Shown: positions 43,278 through 52,627, counted from the stretch's first letter. The stretch is 64,000 nt of DNA from Mucilaginibacter oryzae (GCF_003148845.1 NZ_QGHA01000004.1:450627-514626); one strand, 5' to 3'. A program made the numbers and translations. The notes: generated by a model from the letters alone, not told the origin.

Positions 43278-44181
43278 TGCACAGCATTTCGGTTTTGCAG
43301 AAATGATTTTTGAGGCAGCTCAAAAAGTTTTGAATTACCGGGGTATCGCGGCAGGTGGCGGCGTACCAGGTACGTTTTGCAATACTATGGTGCAATGGTT
43401 TTGTAACAATGTGTTTACCGGGCAGGTACGGCTTCACAATCCAGTCGGCCATAACGCTTATTCCGAGGCCTGCATTTACCATCTCTATAGTGGCATCTGT
43501 ATAGTGGATCCGGCTCAAAGTTTTGGGCTTTACCTGCTGCTCTTGTATCAGCGTTTCAATGATGGGTGTCTCCTGGTATGAGGGGTCGTAAAGGGCCAGA
43601 ATAAGCTCCTGGTCCTGGAAGTCGCAAATGTCAATTACGGGCTTTTTTACCAGTGGATGATCGGCCGGTAAAATGCAGATCAGGCGGTCTTCAAAAATGC
43701 GTTCATACACTATCTGGGTGTTCACCATCTGGGTACGCACAATGCCCAGGTCAAGGTCGCCGCGCATCAGGTATTCAAGTGGCCTTCGGCTCGCGTCAGA
43801 AACTATATTTATGTTAATATCAGGCCATTGGCTCTTAAAATCCTTAATTACACCCGGCAACCAATGGTAAGCCGTATAGCACTGCATACTGATATTGAGC
43901 TTGCCCGTTTTACCATTTTTATAGTTGTTAATATCCTCTTCGAGGATACGTATTTCGGCCAGTATTTTTTCTGAACTTCGTAAAAAACGGAAGCCGACTT
44001 CGGTTAGCTGGAGCTTCTTTCCCTGGCGGTGAAAAACCTCTATACCCAGTTCCTTTTCCAGCTCTTTTAACTGGTGGCTAAGGGCAGATTGGGTGAGGTG
44101 TAAAGAGGCGGCAGCTTTGGTGAGCGAACCCTCTTTGGATATGGTATCTACCAACCTGAAATGATGTAATGCGATATTCAT
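43231..44181 (-). CDS. LysR-family transcriptional regulator
   Basis: The 316-residue protein has an N-terminal winged helix (HHFRLVDTISKEGSLTKAAA, LHLTQSALSHQLKELEKELG, EVFHRQGKKLQLTEVG) and a periplasmic-binding-like effector domain (residues about 90-300) with ADHPLVKKP. I start at ATG 44181, where the family opening MNIALHHFRLVDT begins; the frame is open to 44247 but the extra residues fit poorly and enter the operator. It is divergent from the TolC-RND-MFP operon and overlaps the GH8 gene, so it likely controls one or both. Inverted repeats fill the divergent space. Confidence 0.93.
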   Translation of the reverse strand: MNIALHHFRLVDTISKEGSLTKAAASLHLTQSALSHQLKELEKELGIEVFHRQGKKLQLTEVGFRFLRSSEKILAEIRILEEDINNYKNGKTGKLNISMQCYTAYHWLPGVIKDFKSQWPDININIVSDASRRPLEYLMRGDLDLGIVRTQMVNTQIVYERIFEDRLICILPADHPLVKKPVIDICDFQDQELILALYDPSYQETPIIETLIQEQQVKPKTLSRIHYTDATIEMVNAGLGISVMADWIVKPYLPGKHIVTKPLHHSIAKRTWYAATCRDTPVIQNFLSCLKNHFCKTEMLCNEFDNAENYQELRAV

Positions 44182-44182
44182 T

Positions 44183-44232
44183 ATTAGTTTTACTAATGAT
44201 TTGTACAAAAATAATTCATTTTTCTCATGAAT
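44183..44232. promoter_or_regulatory. LysR operator candidates in the divergent space
   Basis: ATTAGT-ttt-ACTAAT (44183-44197) lies immediately upstream of the LysR ATG. ATTCAT-N7-ATGAAT (44214-44232) is the T-N11-A type expected for LysR binding and ends 10 bp before the efflux -7 box. Such paired sites suggest autorepression and effector-dependent activation. Confidence 0.6.
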
Positions 44233-44242
44233 CATATACCTA

Positions 44243-44250
44243 TACATTTG
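44243..44250 (+). promoter_or_regulatory. -7 box for the efflux operon
   Basis: TACATTTG, exact for TAnnTTTG, ends 21 nt before ATG 44272. It supports that start over the longer frame from 44227. Confidence 0.6.
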
Positions 44251-44271
44251 CGGTGTATAAAATACACCCTC

Positions 44272-45675
44272 ATGTTAAACACTAATTCAAAAAAATTACT
44301 CCTGTTTTTTTTGAGTGTTTTATATGTCTTACACGTACAAGCTCAGCAACAAATCCTGTCCATTAAGGATGCTGAACAAATGGCCCTTGCTAACTATGCT
44401 TCCATCAAGTCGAAGGCAAACCAGCTTAACGCCTCTAAGGCATACCTCAAAGAAACAAAAACGGAGTACCTGCCGGATGTCAATTTCTCCGCGCAGCAGG
44501 ACTACGGTACGGTGAACGGCCAAAACGGGCCATCGTACGGTTACCGCGGCCTTTCGGTATCCTCATCAGGACCGGCCCTGGCCAAACAAAACTGGAACGC
44601 AGCTTTTGGAGCCCTCTATTTAACCAACGTAAGCTGGGACTTTTTTGCCTTCGGCAGATCGAAGCAGCGTATCGGCGTACAGAAAACCATCGTATCGCGT
44701 GATGAGACCGACCTTGCGCAGGAGCAGTTTCAGCACCAGGTACGCGTGGCGGCTACTTATCTTAACTTACTGGCAGCCCAACAGCTTGCCAAAGCACAGC
44801 AGGATAACCTTAACCGCGCCAAACAACTGCAAACCGTAGTTGTGGCACGTGTAAAGAACGGGCTAAACCCGGGCGTTGACTCATCTTTAGCTAACGCCGA
44901 GGTATCAAACGCTAAAATAGCCCTGACCAACGCGCAGCAAACCGTTCAGGACCAAAGCAACCAGCTTTCTATTTACCTGGGCATCCCGCCGCAGGAGTTT
45001 CTGCTGGACAGCGCTTTCATCACCAAACAGCCCAACAACCTCGAAGCCCTGAGTTCAGTAGCTGCAAGCGATCATCCTACCCTCAAATTTTACCAAAACA
45101 GGATCAACGTAAGCGATCAGCAGGCTAAATACCTCCGCACCTTCGCCATGCCAACGTTCAGTTTATTTGGCGTTTACCAGGGCAGGGGTTCCGGCTTTAA
45201 TTCGGATTATGCCGTTAACCAGGATAGCTACACAGGCAGTTACGGCGCAGGTGTTGACCCTACGCGTTTTAACTATCTTTTTGGCATAGGCGTGGTATGG
45301 AACTTTACCAGCGTTTTCCGTACCCATTACCAGGTACAATCGCAAAAGTTTACCTCGCAGCAATATAAAAACGATTACGAACTGGTTGACAAGCAATTGA
45401 AGGCCCAGCAATCATTAGCCGAAACACGGATAGCCAACGCGCTCAAAAACGCGAACGAGGTGCCTGTTGAGGTCAGCGCAGCCAACAACGCTTACATTCA
45501 GAAATATACGCTGTATAAAAACGGCCTGTCAAACATCGTTGATTTTACGCAGGCGCTTTATACCCTTAACCGGGCCGAGATCGATAAGTACATCGCCCTG
45601 AACAATGTATGGCAGGCGCTGCTTTATAAATCGGCATCAACCGGCGATTTCGGGTTATTCATCAATAATTTTTAA
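44272..45675 (+). CDS. TolC-family outer membrane efflux protein
   Basis: The 467-residue product has a signal peptide (about residues 1-25, ending VQAQ). The long helical hairpins of the TolC/OEP family are visible: ILSIKDAEQMALANYASIKS, VRVAATYLNLLAAQQLAKAQ, VKNGLNPGVDSSLANAEVSN, and ANEVPVEVSAANNAYIQKYT near the end. It forms the outer-membrane tunnel of a tripartite exporter. It is the first gene of the operon: the RND gene begins 18 bp after its stop. The start at ATG 44272 is supported by the signal peptide and the -7 box. Confidence 0.93.
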   Translation: MLNTNSKKLLLFFLSVLYVLHVQAQQQILSIKDAEQMALANYASIKSKANQLNASKAYLKETKTEYLPDVNFSAQQDYGTVNGQNGPSYGYRGLSVSSSGPALAKQNWNAAFGALYLTNVSWDFFAFGRSKQRIGVQKTIVSRDETDLAQEQFQHQVRVAATYLNLLAAQQLAKAQQDNLNRAKQLQTVVVARVKNGLNPGVDSSLANAEVSNAKIALTNAQQTVQDQSNQLSIYLGIPPQEFLLDSAFITKQPNNLEALSSVAASDHPTLKFYQNRINVSDQQAKYLRTFAMPTFSLFGVYQGRGSGFNSDYAVNQDSYTGSYGAGVDPTRFNYLFGIGVVWNFTSVFRTHYQVQSQKFTSQQYKNDYELVDKQLKAQQSLAETRIANALKNANEVPVEVSAANNAYIQKYTLYKNGLSNIVDFTQALYTLNRAEIDKYIALNNVWQALLYKSASTGDFGLFINNF

Positions 45676-45693
45676 CTGTTACACACATATACA

Positions 45694-48600
45694 ATGGGAA
45701 TGATAAAAGGGGCGCTGCAAAAACCAATTACAATATTGGTTATCGTAGCCGGGCTGTTCTTCTTCGGTATAAACGCGGTACGTACCATCAAGATCGATAT
45801 ATTTCCGGATCTTAACCTGCCGGTTATTTACGTATCGCACCCATACGGCGGTTTCACCCCAAACCAAATGGAAGCTTATTTCGGTAAGCAATATGTTAAC
45901 CTGTTGCTTTTTGTATCGGGCGTAAAAAGCATCGAAACCAAAAACATCCAGGGCTTAACCTTAATAAAAGTTACTTTTTACGAGGGCACTAACATGGCCC
46001 AGGCCGCGGCGGAGGTCACGAGTTATACCAACCGCGCCCAGGCCAGTTTCCCGCAAGGGTCGCAGCCGCCATTTATTCTGCGCTTTGATGCCTCAACGCT
46101 GCCGGTTGGTCAGCTGGTGTTGAGCAGCGCCACCCGCAGCAATAACGAATTGCTTGATTATGCTTTGGTTTATGTACGTTCGTCGTTTACCTCTATCCCG
46201 GGGCTTGTTGCACCGGCTCCTTTTGGCGGTAACCAGCGTACTATCCTGATCAAGGCAGATCCCAACCTGTTACGCGCGCACAACCTAACGCCCGATCAGG
46301 TGGTGGTAGCCCTGCGCGAAAACAACCAGAACACCCCGGCAGGTAACGTGCGCATCGGCGATTACAATTACCTTGCGCCATCCAACACCACCATAAAAAA
46401 AGTGCAGGATTTTGGCGATATCCCCCTTTATAAAAACGGCATCCAAACGGTGTTTATGAAGGATGTAGCCACTATTGAAGATGGTGCCGATATCACCAAC
46501 GGTTACGCGCTTATTAACGGTAAACGTTCGGTATACCTGCCCATCACCAAATCGGCCACGGCTTCTACATGGGATGTGGTACAAAACCTCAAAAAGGCGC
46601 TGCCCCGCTTCCAGGCTTTACTGCCCGAAGATGTGAAGCTCTCTTTCGTGTTCGATCAGTCGGTGTATGTAATTAACGCCGTAAAAAGTCTGGCTGAAGA
46701 GGGCGCTATCGGCGCGGTACTTACCGGCTTGATGGTATTGCTGTTTCTGGGCGATAAACGCGGCGCGCTTATCGTGATCCTTACTATCCCAACCTGTATC
46801 ATTTCGGCCATCTTCTTCCTGTCGCTGGCGCACCAAACCATCAACATCATGACGTTGAGCGGCTTATCGCTGGCTATCGGCATCCTGGTAGACGAATCGA
46901 CGGTAACCATCGAAAACATCCACCAGCACTTTGATATGGGCAAGCCTAAAGCTTTGGCTATCTGGGATGCCTGTAAGGAGATCGCGTTCCCTAAATTGCT
47001 GATCCTGTTCTGTATCCTGGCGGTGTTTGCACCGGCCTTTACCATGAACGGCATCCCGGGCGCCCTGTTCCTGCCGCTGGCATTGGCTATCGGTTTCTCC
47101 ATGATCGTGTCTTACTTCCTGGCACAAACCTTTGTACCTATCATGGCCAACTGGATCATGATCAACAAGCACGAAGACCACAGCCATAAGGATGGTTTCG
47201 CTTTAGAGGATGAAGGCGAACCCTGGGAGCAGAAAGAAAAAGTGATGAAATCCGTTCTTGAGCACAAAGATCATAAAGCCACCAGGTTTGATCAATTCAG
47301 GGATAGCTTTATGCGCCTGATGGAGCGCATGCTGCCCAAACGCAAGTTACTGGTAACAATTTATTTGTTAGGCGCGTTTGGCCTTGCCTTTTTACTGTTT
47401 GCTACCATTGGGCGCGATGTATTGCCTAAGGTAAATTCAGGCACATTCCAGGTGCGCTTACGTGCTGCTGATGGTACCCGTTTAGAGCGTACCGAACTGA
47501 TAGCGGTTAAAGCGCAGGATATTTTAGGTGATATTGTAGGTAAAAACCACATCGCTATCACCTCTACCTTTGTTGGTTCGCACCCGTCATCATTTTCAAC
47601 CAACCCTATTTACCTGTTTATGGCCGGTCCGCAGGAGGCCGTTATGCAGGTGAGCTTAACCGAAGACTATAAGACTAACCTGGATGAACTGAAGGAAAAG
47701 TTCAGGCAACGGATGGCCAGGCAATTGCCGGATGTTAAATTATCGTTTGAGCCGATAGAACTTACCGATAAAATTTTGAGCCAGGGTTCGCCAACCCCTA
47801 TTGAAATTGCCATCACCGGTAAAAACAAAAAGCAAAACGTTGATTATGCCTTTAAAGTGATTGATAAACTTAAAAGTATTAATTACCTGCGGGATGTGCA
47901 GATAGGCCAATCGTTTAATTACCCAACTATCGATATCAATATCGACAGGCAACGCGCCGCGCAACTGGGCGTTGGTTTGAATGATATTTCGCGCTCGTTG
48001 GTAGCGTCAACTTCCTCATCAAGGTTTACCGAGAAAAATAACTGGATTGATGAGAAATCAAACCTGAGCTACCTGGTACAGGTGCAGGTACCCGAATACC
48101 AGATGGCCAGTTTAAATGATGTACGGGAAATCCCGGTATTGGCTAACCAGGCACGCCCGGTTTTGGGCGACGTGGCCGATGTTAAAACCGGTACCACCTT
48201 TGGCGAAAACGACAACGTGGGCGCTGTGCCTACCCTATCGGTTACGGCCAATATCAATAAAAAAGATTTGGGTACAGCCACACATGATGTGCAAAAAGCC
48301 CTTGATGGCTTAGGCGATCCGCCACGCGGTTTAAAGGTTGAATTACGCGGCCTGAGCCAAACCCTTACAGATACGCTTAACAGCTTACAGGGCGGTTTAC
48401 TGGTAGCGGTATTGGTGATCTTCCTGATGCTGGCAGCCAACTTCCAGTCATTCAAAATGTCGATGGTGGTACTCTCAACCGTGCCGGCTGTATTGTTTGG
48501 TTCATTATTTTTAGTGAAGATAACGGGCGCTACGCTTAACCTGCAATCGTACATGGGTATGATCATGTCGGTAGGTGTATCAATCTCTAACGCGGTATTG

Positions 48601-48945
48601 CTGATCACCAATGCCGAAGAGCTGCGCCGCCATAACGGCGATGCCCTGAAATCGGCCCGCGAAGCTGTAGCCCTGCGTTTACGCCCTATTTTGATGACCA
48701 GTTTAGCCATGATTGTGGGCATGATCCCCATGGCATCAGGCCTTGGCGAAGGCGGTGACCAGACCTCGCCGCTTGGTCGCGCGGTTATTGGCGGCTTAAT
48801 CGCCTCAACCTTCGCCGCGTTACTGATACTGCCATTGGTTTTTGCCTGGGCACAAGGTAATGCCAGCACCCAATCTGTTTCATTAGACCCGGAAGATAAA
48901 GAAAGTAAATTTTATGTCCCTTTGCACCACCATGAACAAGCTTAA
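45694..48945 (+). CDS. RND-family efflux transporter permease (AcrB/HAE1-like)
   Basis: The 1083-residue inner-membrane protein has the RND layout: one N-terminal helix (ITILVIVAGLFFFGINAVRT), a porter loop, a bank of helices (VLTGLMVLLFLGDKRGALIV, LSGLSLAIGILVDESTVTIE with the conserved Asp), then a second loop and bank (VLVIFLMLAANFQSF, SVGVSISNAVLLITNAE, GMIPMASGLGEGGDQTSPLG). The charged cytoplasmic loop EDHSHKDGFALEDEGEPW is longer than in AcrB. The proton-relay Asp and Lys residues are present by eye. Substrate is unknown; multidrug or heavy-metal export cannot be separated here. It overlaps the start of the MFP gene by 14 bp. Confidence 0.94.
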   Translation: MGMIKGALQKPITILVIVAGLFFFGINAVRTIKIDIFPDLNLPVIYVSHPYGGFTPNQMEAYFGKQYVNLLLFVSGVKSIETKNIQGLTLIKVTFYEGTNMAQAAAEVTSYTNRAQASFPQGSQPPFILRFDASTLPVGQLVLSSATRSNNELLDYALVYVRSSFTSIPGLVAPAPFGGNQRTILIKADPNLLRAHNLTPDQVVVALRENNQNTPAGNVRIGDYNYLAPSNTTIKKVQDFGDIPLYKNGIQTVFMKDVATIEDGADITNGYALINGKRSVYLPITKSATASTWDVVQNLKKALPRFQALLPEDVKLSFVFDQSVYVINAVKSLAEEGAIGAVLTGLMVLLFLGDKRGALIVILTIPTCIISAIFFLSLAHQTINIMTLSGLSLAIGILVDESTVTIENIHQHFDMGKPKALAIWDACKEIAFPKLLILFCILAVFAPAFTMNGIPGALFLPLALAIGFSMIVSYFLAQTFVPIMANWIMINKHEDHSHKDGFALEDEGEPWEQKEKVMKSVLEHKDHKATRFDQFRDSFMRLMERMLPKRKLLVTIYLLGAFGLAFLLFATIGRDVLPKVNSGTFQVRLRAADGTRLERTELIAVKAQDILGDIVGKNHIAITSTFVGSHPSSFSTNPIYLFMAGPQEAVMQVSLTEDYKTNLDELKEKFRQRMARQLPDVKLSFEPIELTDKILSQGSPTPIEIAITGKNKKQNVDYAFKVIDKLKSINYLRDVQIGQSFNYPTIDINIDRQRAAQLGVGLNDISRSLVASTSSSRFTEKNNWIDEKSNLSYLVQVQVPEYQMASLNDVREIPVLANQARPVLGDVADVKTGTTFGENDNVGAVPTLSVTANINKKDLGTATHDVQKALDGLGDPPRGLKVELRGLSQTLTDTLNSLQGGLLVAVLVIFLMLAANFQSFKMSMVVLSTVPAVLFGSLFLVKITGATLNLQSYMGMIMSVGVSISNAVLLITNAEELRRHNGDALKSAREAVALRLRPILMTSLAMIVGMIPMASGLGEGGDQTSPLGRAVIGGLIASTFAALLILPLVFAWAQGNASTQSVSLDPEDKESKFYVPLHHHEQA

Positions 48946-50065
48946 AAACAAATCGATATTGCTGCTTGCCGTTTTAGCAATGGCAATAGGCTCAATGAGT
49001 GCATGCCACTCGGATGATAAAGAAAAAAAAGAACAACAGGAAGAACAGGAACAACAGGAGGCGGTAGAAAACCCAACGGTTGAGGTTGTACCCGTAACCA
49101 AAGGCAGGCTAAGCAGCGCCATCACTATACCCGGCGAACTGCTCCCTTACCAACAGGTTGACCTGTATGCCAAAACCAACAGCTATGTAAAAAAGTTGCT
49201 GGTTGATATCGGCTCGGAAGTACACACCGGCCAGCTACTGGCGGTACTGGAAGCGCCGGAAGTGAATTCGCAGGTGGCCTCGGCGCAATCGCGCATTAAA
49301 CAGTTTGAGGCTGTTTATTATGCCAGCAAAGCCACTTACGACAGGTTGCTGAGCACCAGCAAAACCCCCGGTACCGTGTCGCAAAACGACCTGGAACAGG
49401 CCGAGGCCAAAAAAAATGCCGACCTGGCCAATGTTGAAGCCGCTAAATCGGGCTTAAAGGAGGTTTCGGCAAATTTGGGCTACCTCGAAATCCGCGCGCC
49501 TTTTGATGGCGTTGTCACCAGCCGTAATGTAAACCTGGGCGCCTACGTTGGCCCGGGGGGTAAAAGTACCGATCCGCTGTTTACCGTGCAGGATCAAAAC
49601 CGCATGCGTTTGGTAGTATCGGTACCCGAAATTTACACCGGAGCCTTAAGTAATAAAAGCGAAGTGAACTTTACCGTAAGGGCTTTACCAAGCGAAAAAT
49701 TTACCGCGCAGGTTAAGCGTATAGCCGGCGCGTTAGACGAGAAACTCCGCGCCGAAAGGTTGGAAATGGACGTATATAACAAAAGCAAAAAACTGTTGCC
49801 ACACATGTTTGCCGAAGTAAGCGTACCACTGCCTGCCGCCGACAGCGCTTATGTTGTGCCTAAAACCGCCGTAGCTACATCTACCGAAAAGGTTTTTATA
49901 ATTAAGGTAGTTAACAATAAAGCCGTTTGGGTTGATGTTAAAAAAGGCCTCACCAGCGGCGATAGCGTTGAGATTTTTGGCGGCGACCTGAAACCGGAAG
50001 ATAAACTGGTTAAAGTAGCTTCGGACGAGATCAGGAACGGATCGAACTTGAAAATTAAAAATTAA
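48932..50065 (+). CDS. Membrane fusion protein (HlyD/AcrA-like), lipoprotein
   Basis: The 377-residue product has a lipoprotein signal (lipobox SMSAC, Cys24) followed by a very acidic Gln/Glu-rich linker (KEQQEEQEQQEAVEN). The lipoyl/barrel-sandwich halves are VDLYAKTNSYVKKLLVDIGS and YLEIRAPFDGVVTSRNVNLG; a helical hairpin lies between. It links the RND pump to the TolC tunnel in the periplasm. The gene order TolC-RND-MFP is reversed from the common MFP-RND-TolC. I start at ATG 48932; it overlaps the end of the RND gene by 14 bp. A terminator follows the stop. Confidence 0.92.
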   Translation: MNKLKNKSILLLAVLAMAIGSMSACHSDDKEKKEQQEEQEQQEAVENPTVEVVPVTKGRLSSAITIPGELLPYQQVDLYAKTNSYVKKLLVDIGSEVHTGQLLAVLEAPEVNSQVASAQSRIKQFEAVYYASKATYDRLLSTSKTPGTVSQNDLEQAEAKKNADLANVEAAKSGLKEVSANLGYLEIRAPFDGVVTSRNVNLGAYVGPGGKSTDPLFTVQDQNRMRLVVSVPEIYTGALSNKSEVNFTVRALPSEKFTAQVKRIAGALDEKLRAERLEMDVYNKSKKLLPHMFAEVSVPLPAADSAYVVPKTAVATSTEKVFIIKVVNNKAVWVDVKKGLTSGDSVEIFGGDLKPEDKLVKVASDEIRNGSNLKIKN

Positions 50066-50104
50066 CCGGCCGGTTAGGTTCATCATGGATTTGTGAAGGG
50101 ATAT

Positions 50105-50140
50105 GAACGCCCGGAAGCGAAGAGCTTTCGGGTGTTTCTT
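50105..50140 (+). terminator. Terminator of the efflux operon
   Basis: CCCGGAAGC and GCTTTCGGG (with one mismatch) form a stem with a 5-nt loop, extended by GAACG/TGTTTC and followed by TTTCTT. It lies 40 bp after the MFP stop. Confidence 0.65.
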
Positions 50141-50289
50141 AATTCACTTCTTTGTAAACATAACAGAAAAGCTGCCCCAAACAACCAACCTATACCGGAT
50201 TGAAAAAGATCAGGCTAAATCCGAACCTGTTTAGCAGATAGTTCAACCAATAAAAAATAAGTAAGGGTTTTAAACTGTTTAAAATAATC

Positions 50290-50297
50290 TATATTTG
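50290..50297 (+). promoter_or_regulatory. -7 box for tRNA-Arg(CCG)
   Basis: TATATTTG, exact for TAnnTTTG, ends 8 nt before the tRNA. Confidence 0.65.
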
Positions 50298-50305
50298 CAC
50301 CGCAT

Positions 50306-50377
50306 GTTCCCGTAGTTCAATGGATAGAATTACTGATTCCGGTTCAGTTGATATGAGTTCGAATCTCGTCGGGAACA
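50306..50377 (+). tRNA. tRNA-Arg (anticodon CCG)
   Basis: The 72-nt sequence forms a cloverleaf: acceptor GTTCCCG/CGGGAAC, D arm GTTC/GAAT, anticodon stem ACTGA/TCAGT with loop TTCCGGT (anticodon CCG), and T arm ATGAG-TTCGAAT-CTCGT with one G:T pair. It reads CGG codons. Identity by the anticodon is arginine. A strong terminator follows. Confidence 0.93.
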
Positions 50378-50381
50378 CTTA

Positions 50382-50414
50382 AAAGACTTTAACAATGCGT
50401 TAAAGTCTTTTTTT
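50382..50414 (+). terminator. Terminator after tRNA-Arg(CCG)
   Basis: AAAGACTTTAAC (50382-50393) and GTTAAAGTCTTT (50399-50410) form a perfect 12-bp stem with a 5-nt loop and a T-run. Confidence 0.9.
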
Positions 50415-50463
50415 GTACTAAAAGGGCTATACAATCGTTGATGTGTCGATCTTCGTTACCTTT

Positions 50464-51363
50464 TTAATGACGATCATTTTCTCCAATCGTTAAGATAGCT
50501 CCTAAGGCTACACCGTAATTGTGCGCGGTTACTCCATTAAACCGGGTGGTGAGCAGATTCCCATTCTTTAAGTAAGATTTATCAACGCCTTTATCAGACC
50601 GATTTAAATTGTAGTAAGTTGAAATTGATATTCCCAAAAACCGATTAATGCTGTAAAGAAAACTAATATTCTCATTTAAAAACCAGCCGTTGGCACGCTG
50701 GTCAAAGCTTTTGGGGTGCTGAAAAATAGTGATGATATTCCAATCGGCTTGTCCGTAATATTTCGAAAAACCAAAGCATAATTGCCCTTTAACATTTATT
50801 GATTTCGTCAATCTTCCACCGATTTCGGATTCCAATCCAATCCCTTTCCACTCTGCTTTATAAGTACTATTTAGATCATTGAAGTTTGGGTTGGTTATAT
50901 CAAGCCGTTGTAAAGTGTTTTGATATTTAGGCCCTATCGTTATAATTATTTTCCGCTTATACAATACAGGGATATTAATTCCTATTTGAAACGATTGCAG
51001 GAAACCATGCTTGCTATCGAATGACGATTGAAAGGTTGGCTCGGTTCGGTCATTTTGTGTATAATCCATGTCGGTTCCACTTCCATTCGCGGACCATGCT
51101 TTTTGAAACCCAATACTGAATTTCATCCCACGCTTTACTTGAAGTTCACTATTCAATCGGCTCCCTATATAAACCAGATTGTTAAATTTCAACTCAGATA
51201 ATATATTGGGAGAATTTCCTTCATTGTTACCGGCAATTGACCATCTCAGTCCGGAAAATGTTAAATCTGTTGCGCTACTGAACGTTGTCTTACATTGAGC
51301 ATGGATACATTCAATAGAAATCTGGATTATAAAAAAGAGAACAAAAGCTGCCTTAATTTGCAT
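50464..51363 (-). CDS. Outer-membrane beta-barrel, possibly omptin-like
   Basis: The 299-residue product has a signal peptide (about residues 1-22, ending HAQ) and alternating amphipathic strands to the C-terminus (VKGQLCFGFSKYYG, NYGVALGAILTIG). The region around DLTFSGLRWSIAGNNEG, then GFQKAWSANGSGTDMDYTQN, and the later WFLNENISFLYSIN pattern resemble omptin-type barrels; the acidic GTDMDY block would match one catalytic region. Omptins are outer-membrane proteases, but the match is by eye and the family in Bacteroidota is poorly known. It lies beside a disrupted astacin-type protease gene on the same strand. It could be an unrelated barrel. Confidence 0.45.
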   Translation of the reverse strand: MQIKAAFVLFFIIQISIECIHAQCKTTFSSATDLTFSGLRWSIAGNNEGNSPNILSELKFNNLVYIGSRLNSELQVKRGMKFSIGFQKAWSANGSGTDMDYTQNDRTEPTFQSSFDSKHGFLQSFQIGINIPVLYKRKIIITIGPKYQNTLQRLDITNPNFNDLNSTYKAEWKGIGLESEIGGRLTKSINVKGQLCFGFSKYYGQADWNIITIFQHPKSFDQRANGWFLNENISFLYSINRFLGISISTYYNLNRSDKGVDKSYLKNGNLLTTRFNGVTAHNYGVALGAILTIGENDRH

Positions 51364-51449
51364 ATGGCGTTACAAGTATCTATGATAAGGTACAGAAACA
51401 CGAAAAAGTAGCGGTGTTTCCGCTACTTCAATACTGCAATTACCTATTA

Positions 51450-52547
51450 TCAGAACGTGTTTGGTAAACGACAACAGTTCGGAGGATTTGGGTTCCCATT
51501 ATTCAATTGCGCCTGGTAATTCAGGCGCTCCTGTGCTGTCATAACCGTATTATCAGCCTTGTAAACAGTTGGAGCCAATTCGGCATAGGTGTCAGATCTC
51601 GCTATATATGGGATATAGAAAGTATTCCCCCATCTCTTATCGAGGTCCGAAAGCACGGATCCCCCTGTCCAGGTGCTTCCATCCGATTTTTTGGTCATTA
51701 CCGGAATACTTGAGTTAATAGCAAAATCGTACGAACCATACATCATTATTGAATTATAGTCAATAGCTCCTATGGCGTAATAATTTGTTGTGTATTTAAT
51801 GAAATTGTAACGAACAGAATCTGCAACGTTCGCCAGATTTATATTGATGGAGTTATCCCTATCATATCGGCTCTGTTCATGATAAAGGCCAAGCGCGTGT
51901 CCAATCTCGTGGATAGCGGCATTTACACCTTGAAATGCTGCGAGGTGAAGTTGTTGAGCTCCTCCCTGGCGGCCAATTGCAGAACTGTTATCGCTGGCAT
52001 TTACAAATAATATGTATGGGTATGCAAATCCATAGGTCGGGTCAACAGTCGGCTGCCCCGTAGCATTATAGAACCTGACATTAGTATTGGCTTCCCAATG
52101 AGCTAATGCCTGTTGTATGATATACTTCCGATCGTAAGTGAGATTAGCATCATAAACAAAACGCACCATTGCCCAAAGATTATATGGTGTTGGGTATACG
52201 CCAAAAGCTCTTGCAACAGTTTTCCCGTCAGCCCCTTTCTGCACCGGTATATTGTAAACAGGATGAACTGTGGTATCGGGTCCAATATAGTCGGGCTTTT
52301 TAGCAACCAATGTTCCGTACTGATCCAATGCCTTAACTTGGATATCTGTAAGCAGTACGTCTCCCTGTCAGTAATAGTTATTTCCCTTTTTAATTATTAC
52401 GACCCCTGATTTTAAAGTAATAGGGCCATCTTTCATGTTTTTGATAGGGTCAACAGCGTCTGGACGAAAGTCACTTGTACGTTTACAGGCAGGGAAAATG
52501 CACAGGAGGGCAAGCCCTATAATAATAAGGTTAATTTTATTTTTCAT
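51450..52547 (-). pseudogene. Astacin-type (M12A) metalloprotease gene with an in-frame TGA
   Basis: From ATG 52547 the frame encodes a lipoprotein signal (lipobox FPAC, Cys21) and a linker, then TGA at 52370-52368, and continues in the same frame for 306 codons to the end of an astacin domain. The zinc motif HEIGHALGLYHEQSRYDRD and the Met-turn SIMMYGSY are intact. The text around the stop reads KKGNNYY-stop-QGDVLLTDIQ; relatives usually have Trp here (YxWQGD), so TGG to TGA is likely. A rescue start (TTG 52328) would make a cytoplasmic protein without the signal, so secretion would be lost. Read-through or a sequencing error remains possible. Confidence 0.78.
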
Positions 52548-52627
52548 TTGTGAATTCGATTGAATTTAGAAGACTGTTTTCTTAGGATAGGTTTAAGCGA
52601 TCAGGTTTATTTTTCATAGGCATTCTT

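Noticed and set aside
48069..48869. A 266-residue minus-strand frame
   Set aside because: It is antisense to the RND gene, with no recognisable domain and a composition typical of a shadow of a GC-richer coding frame.
52368..52370. Selenocysteine insertion at the TGA of the astacin gene
   Set aside because: The position is Trp in relatives rather than Cys, it is not catalytic, and I saw no convincing stem-loop just downstream.
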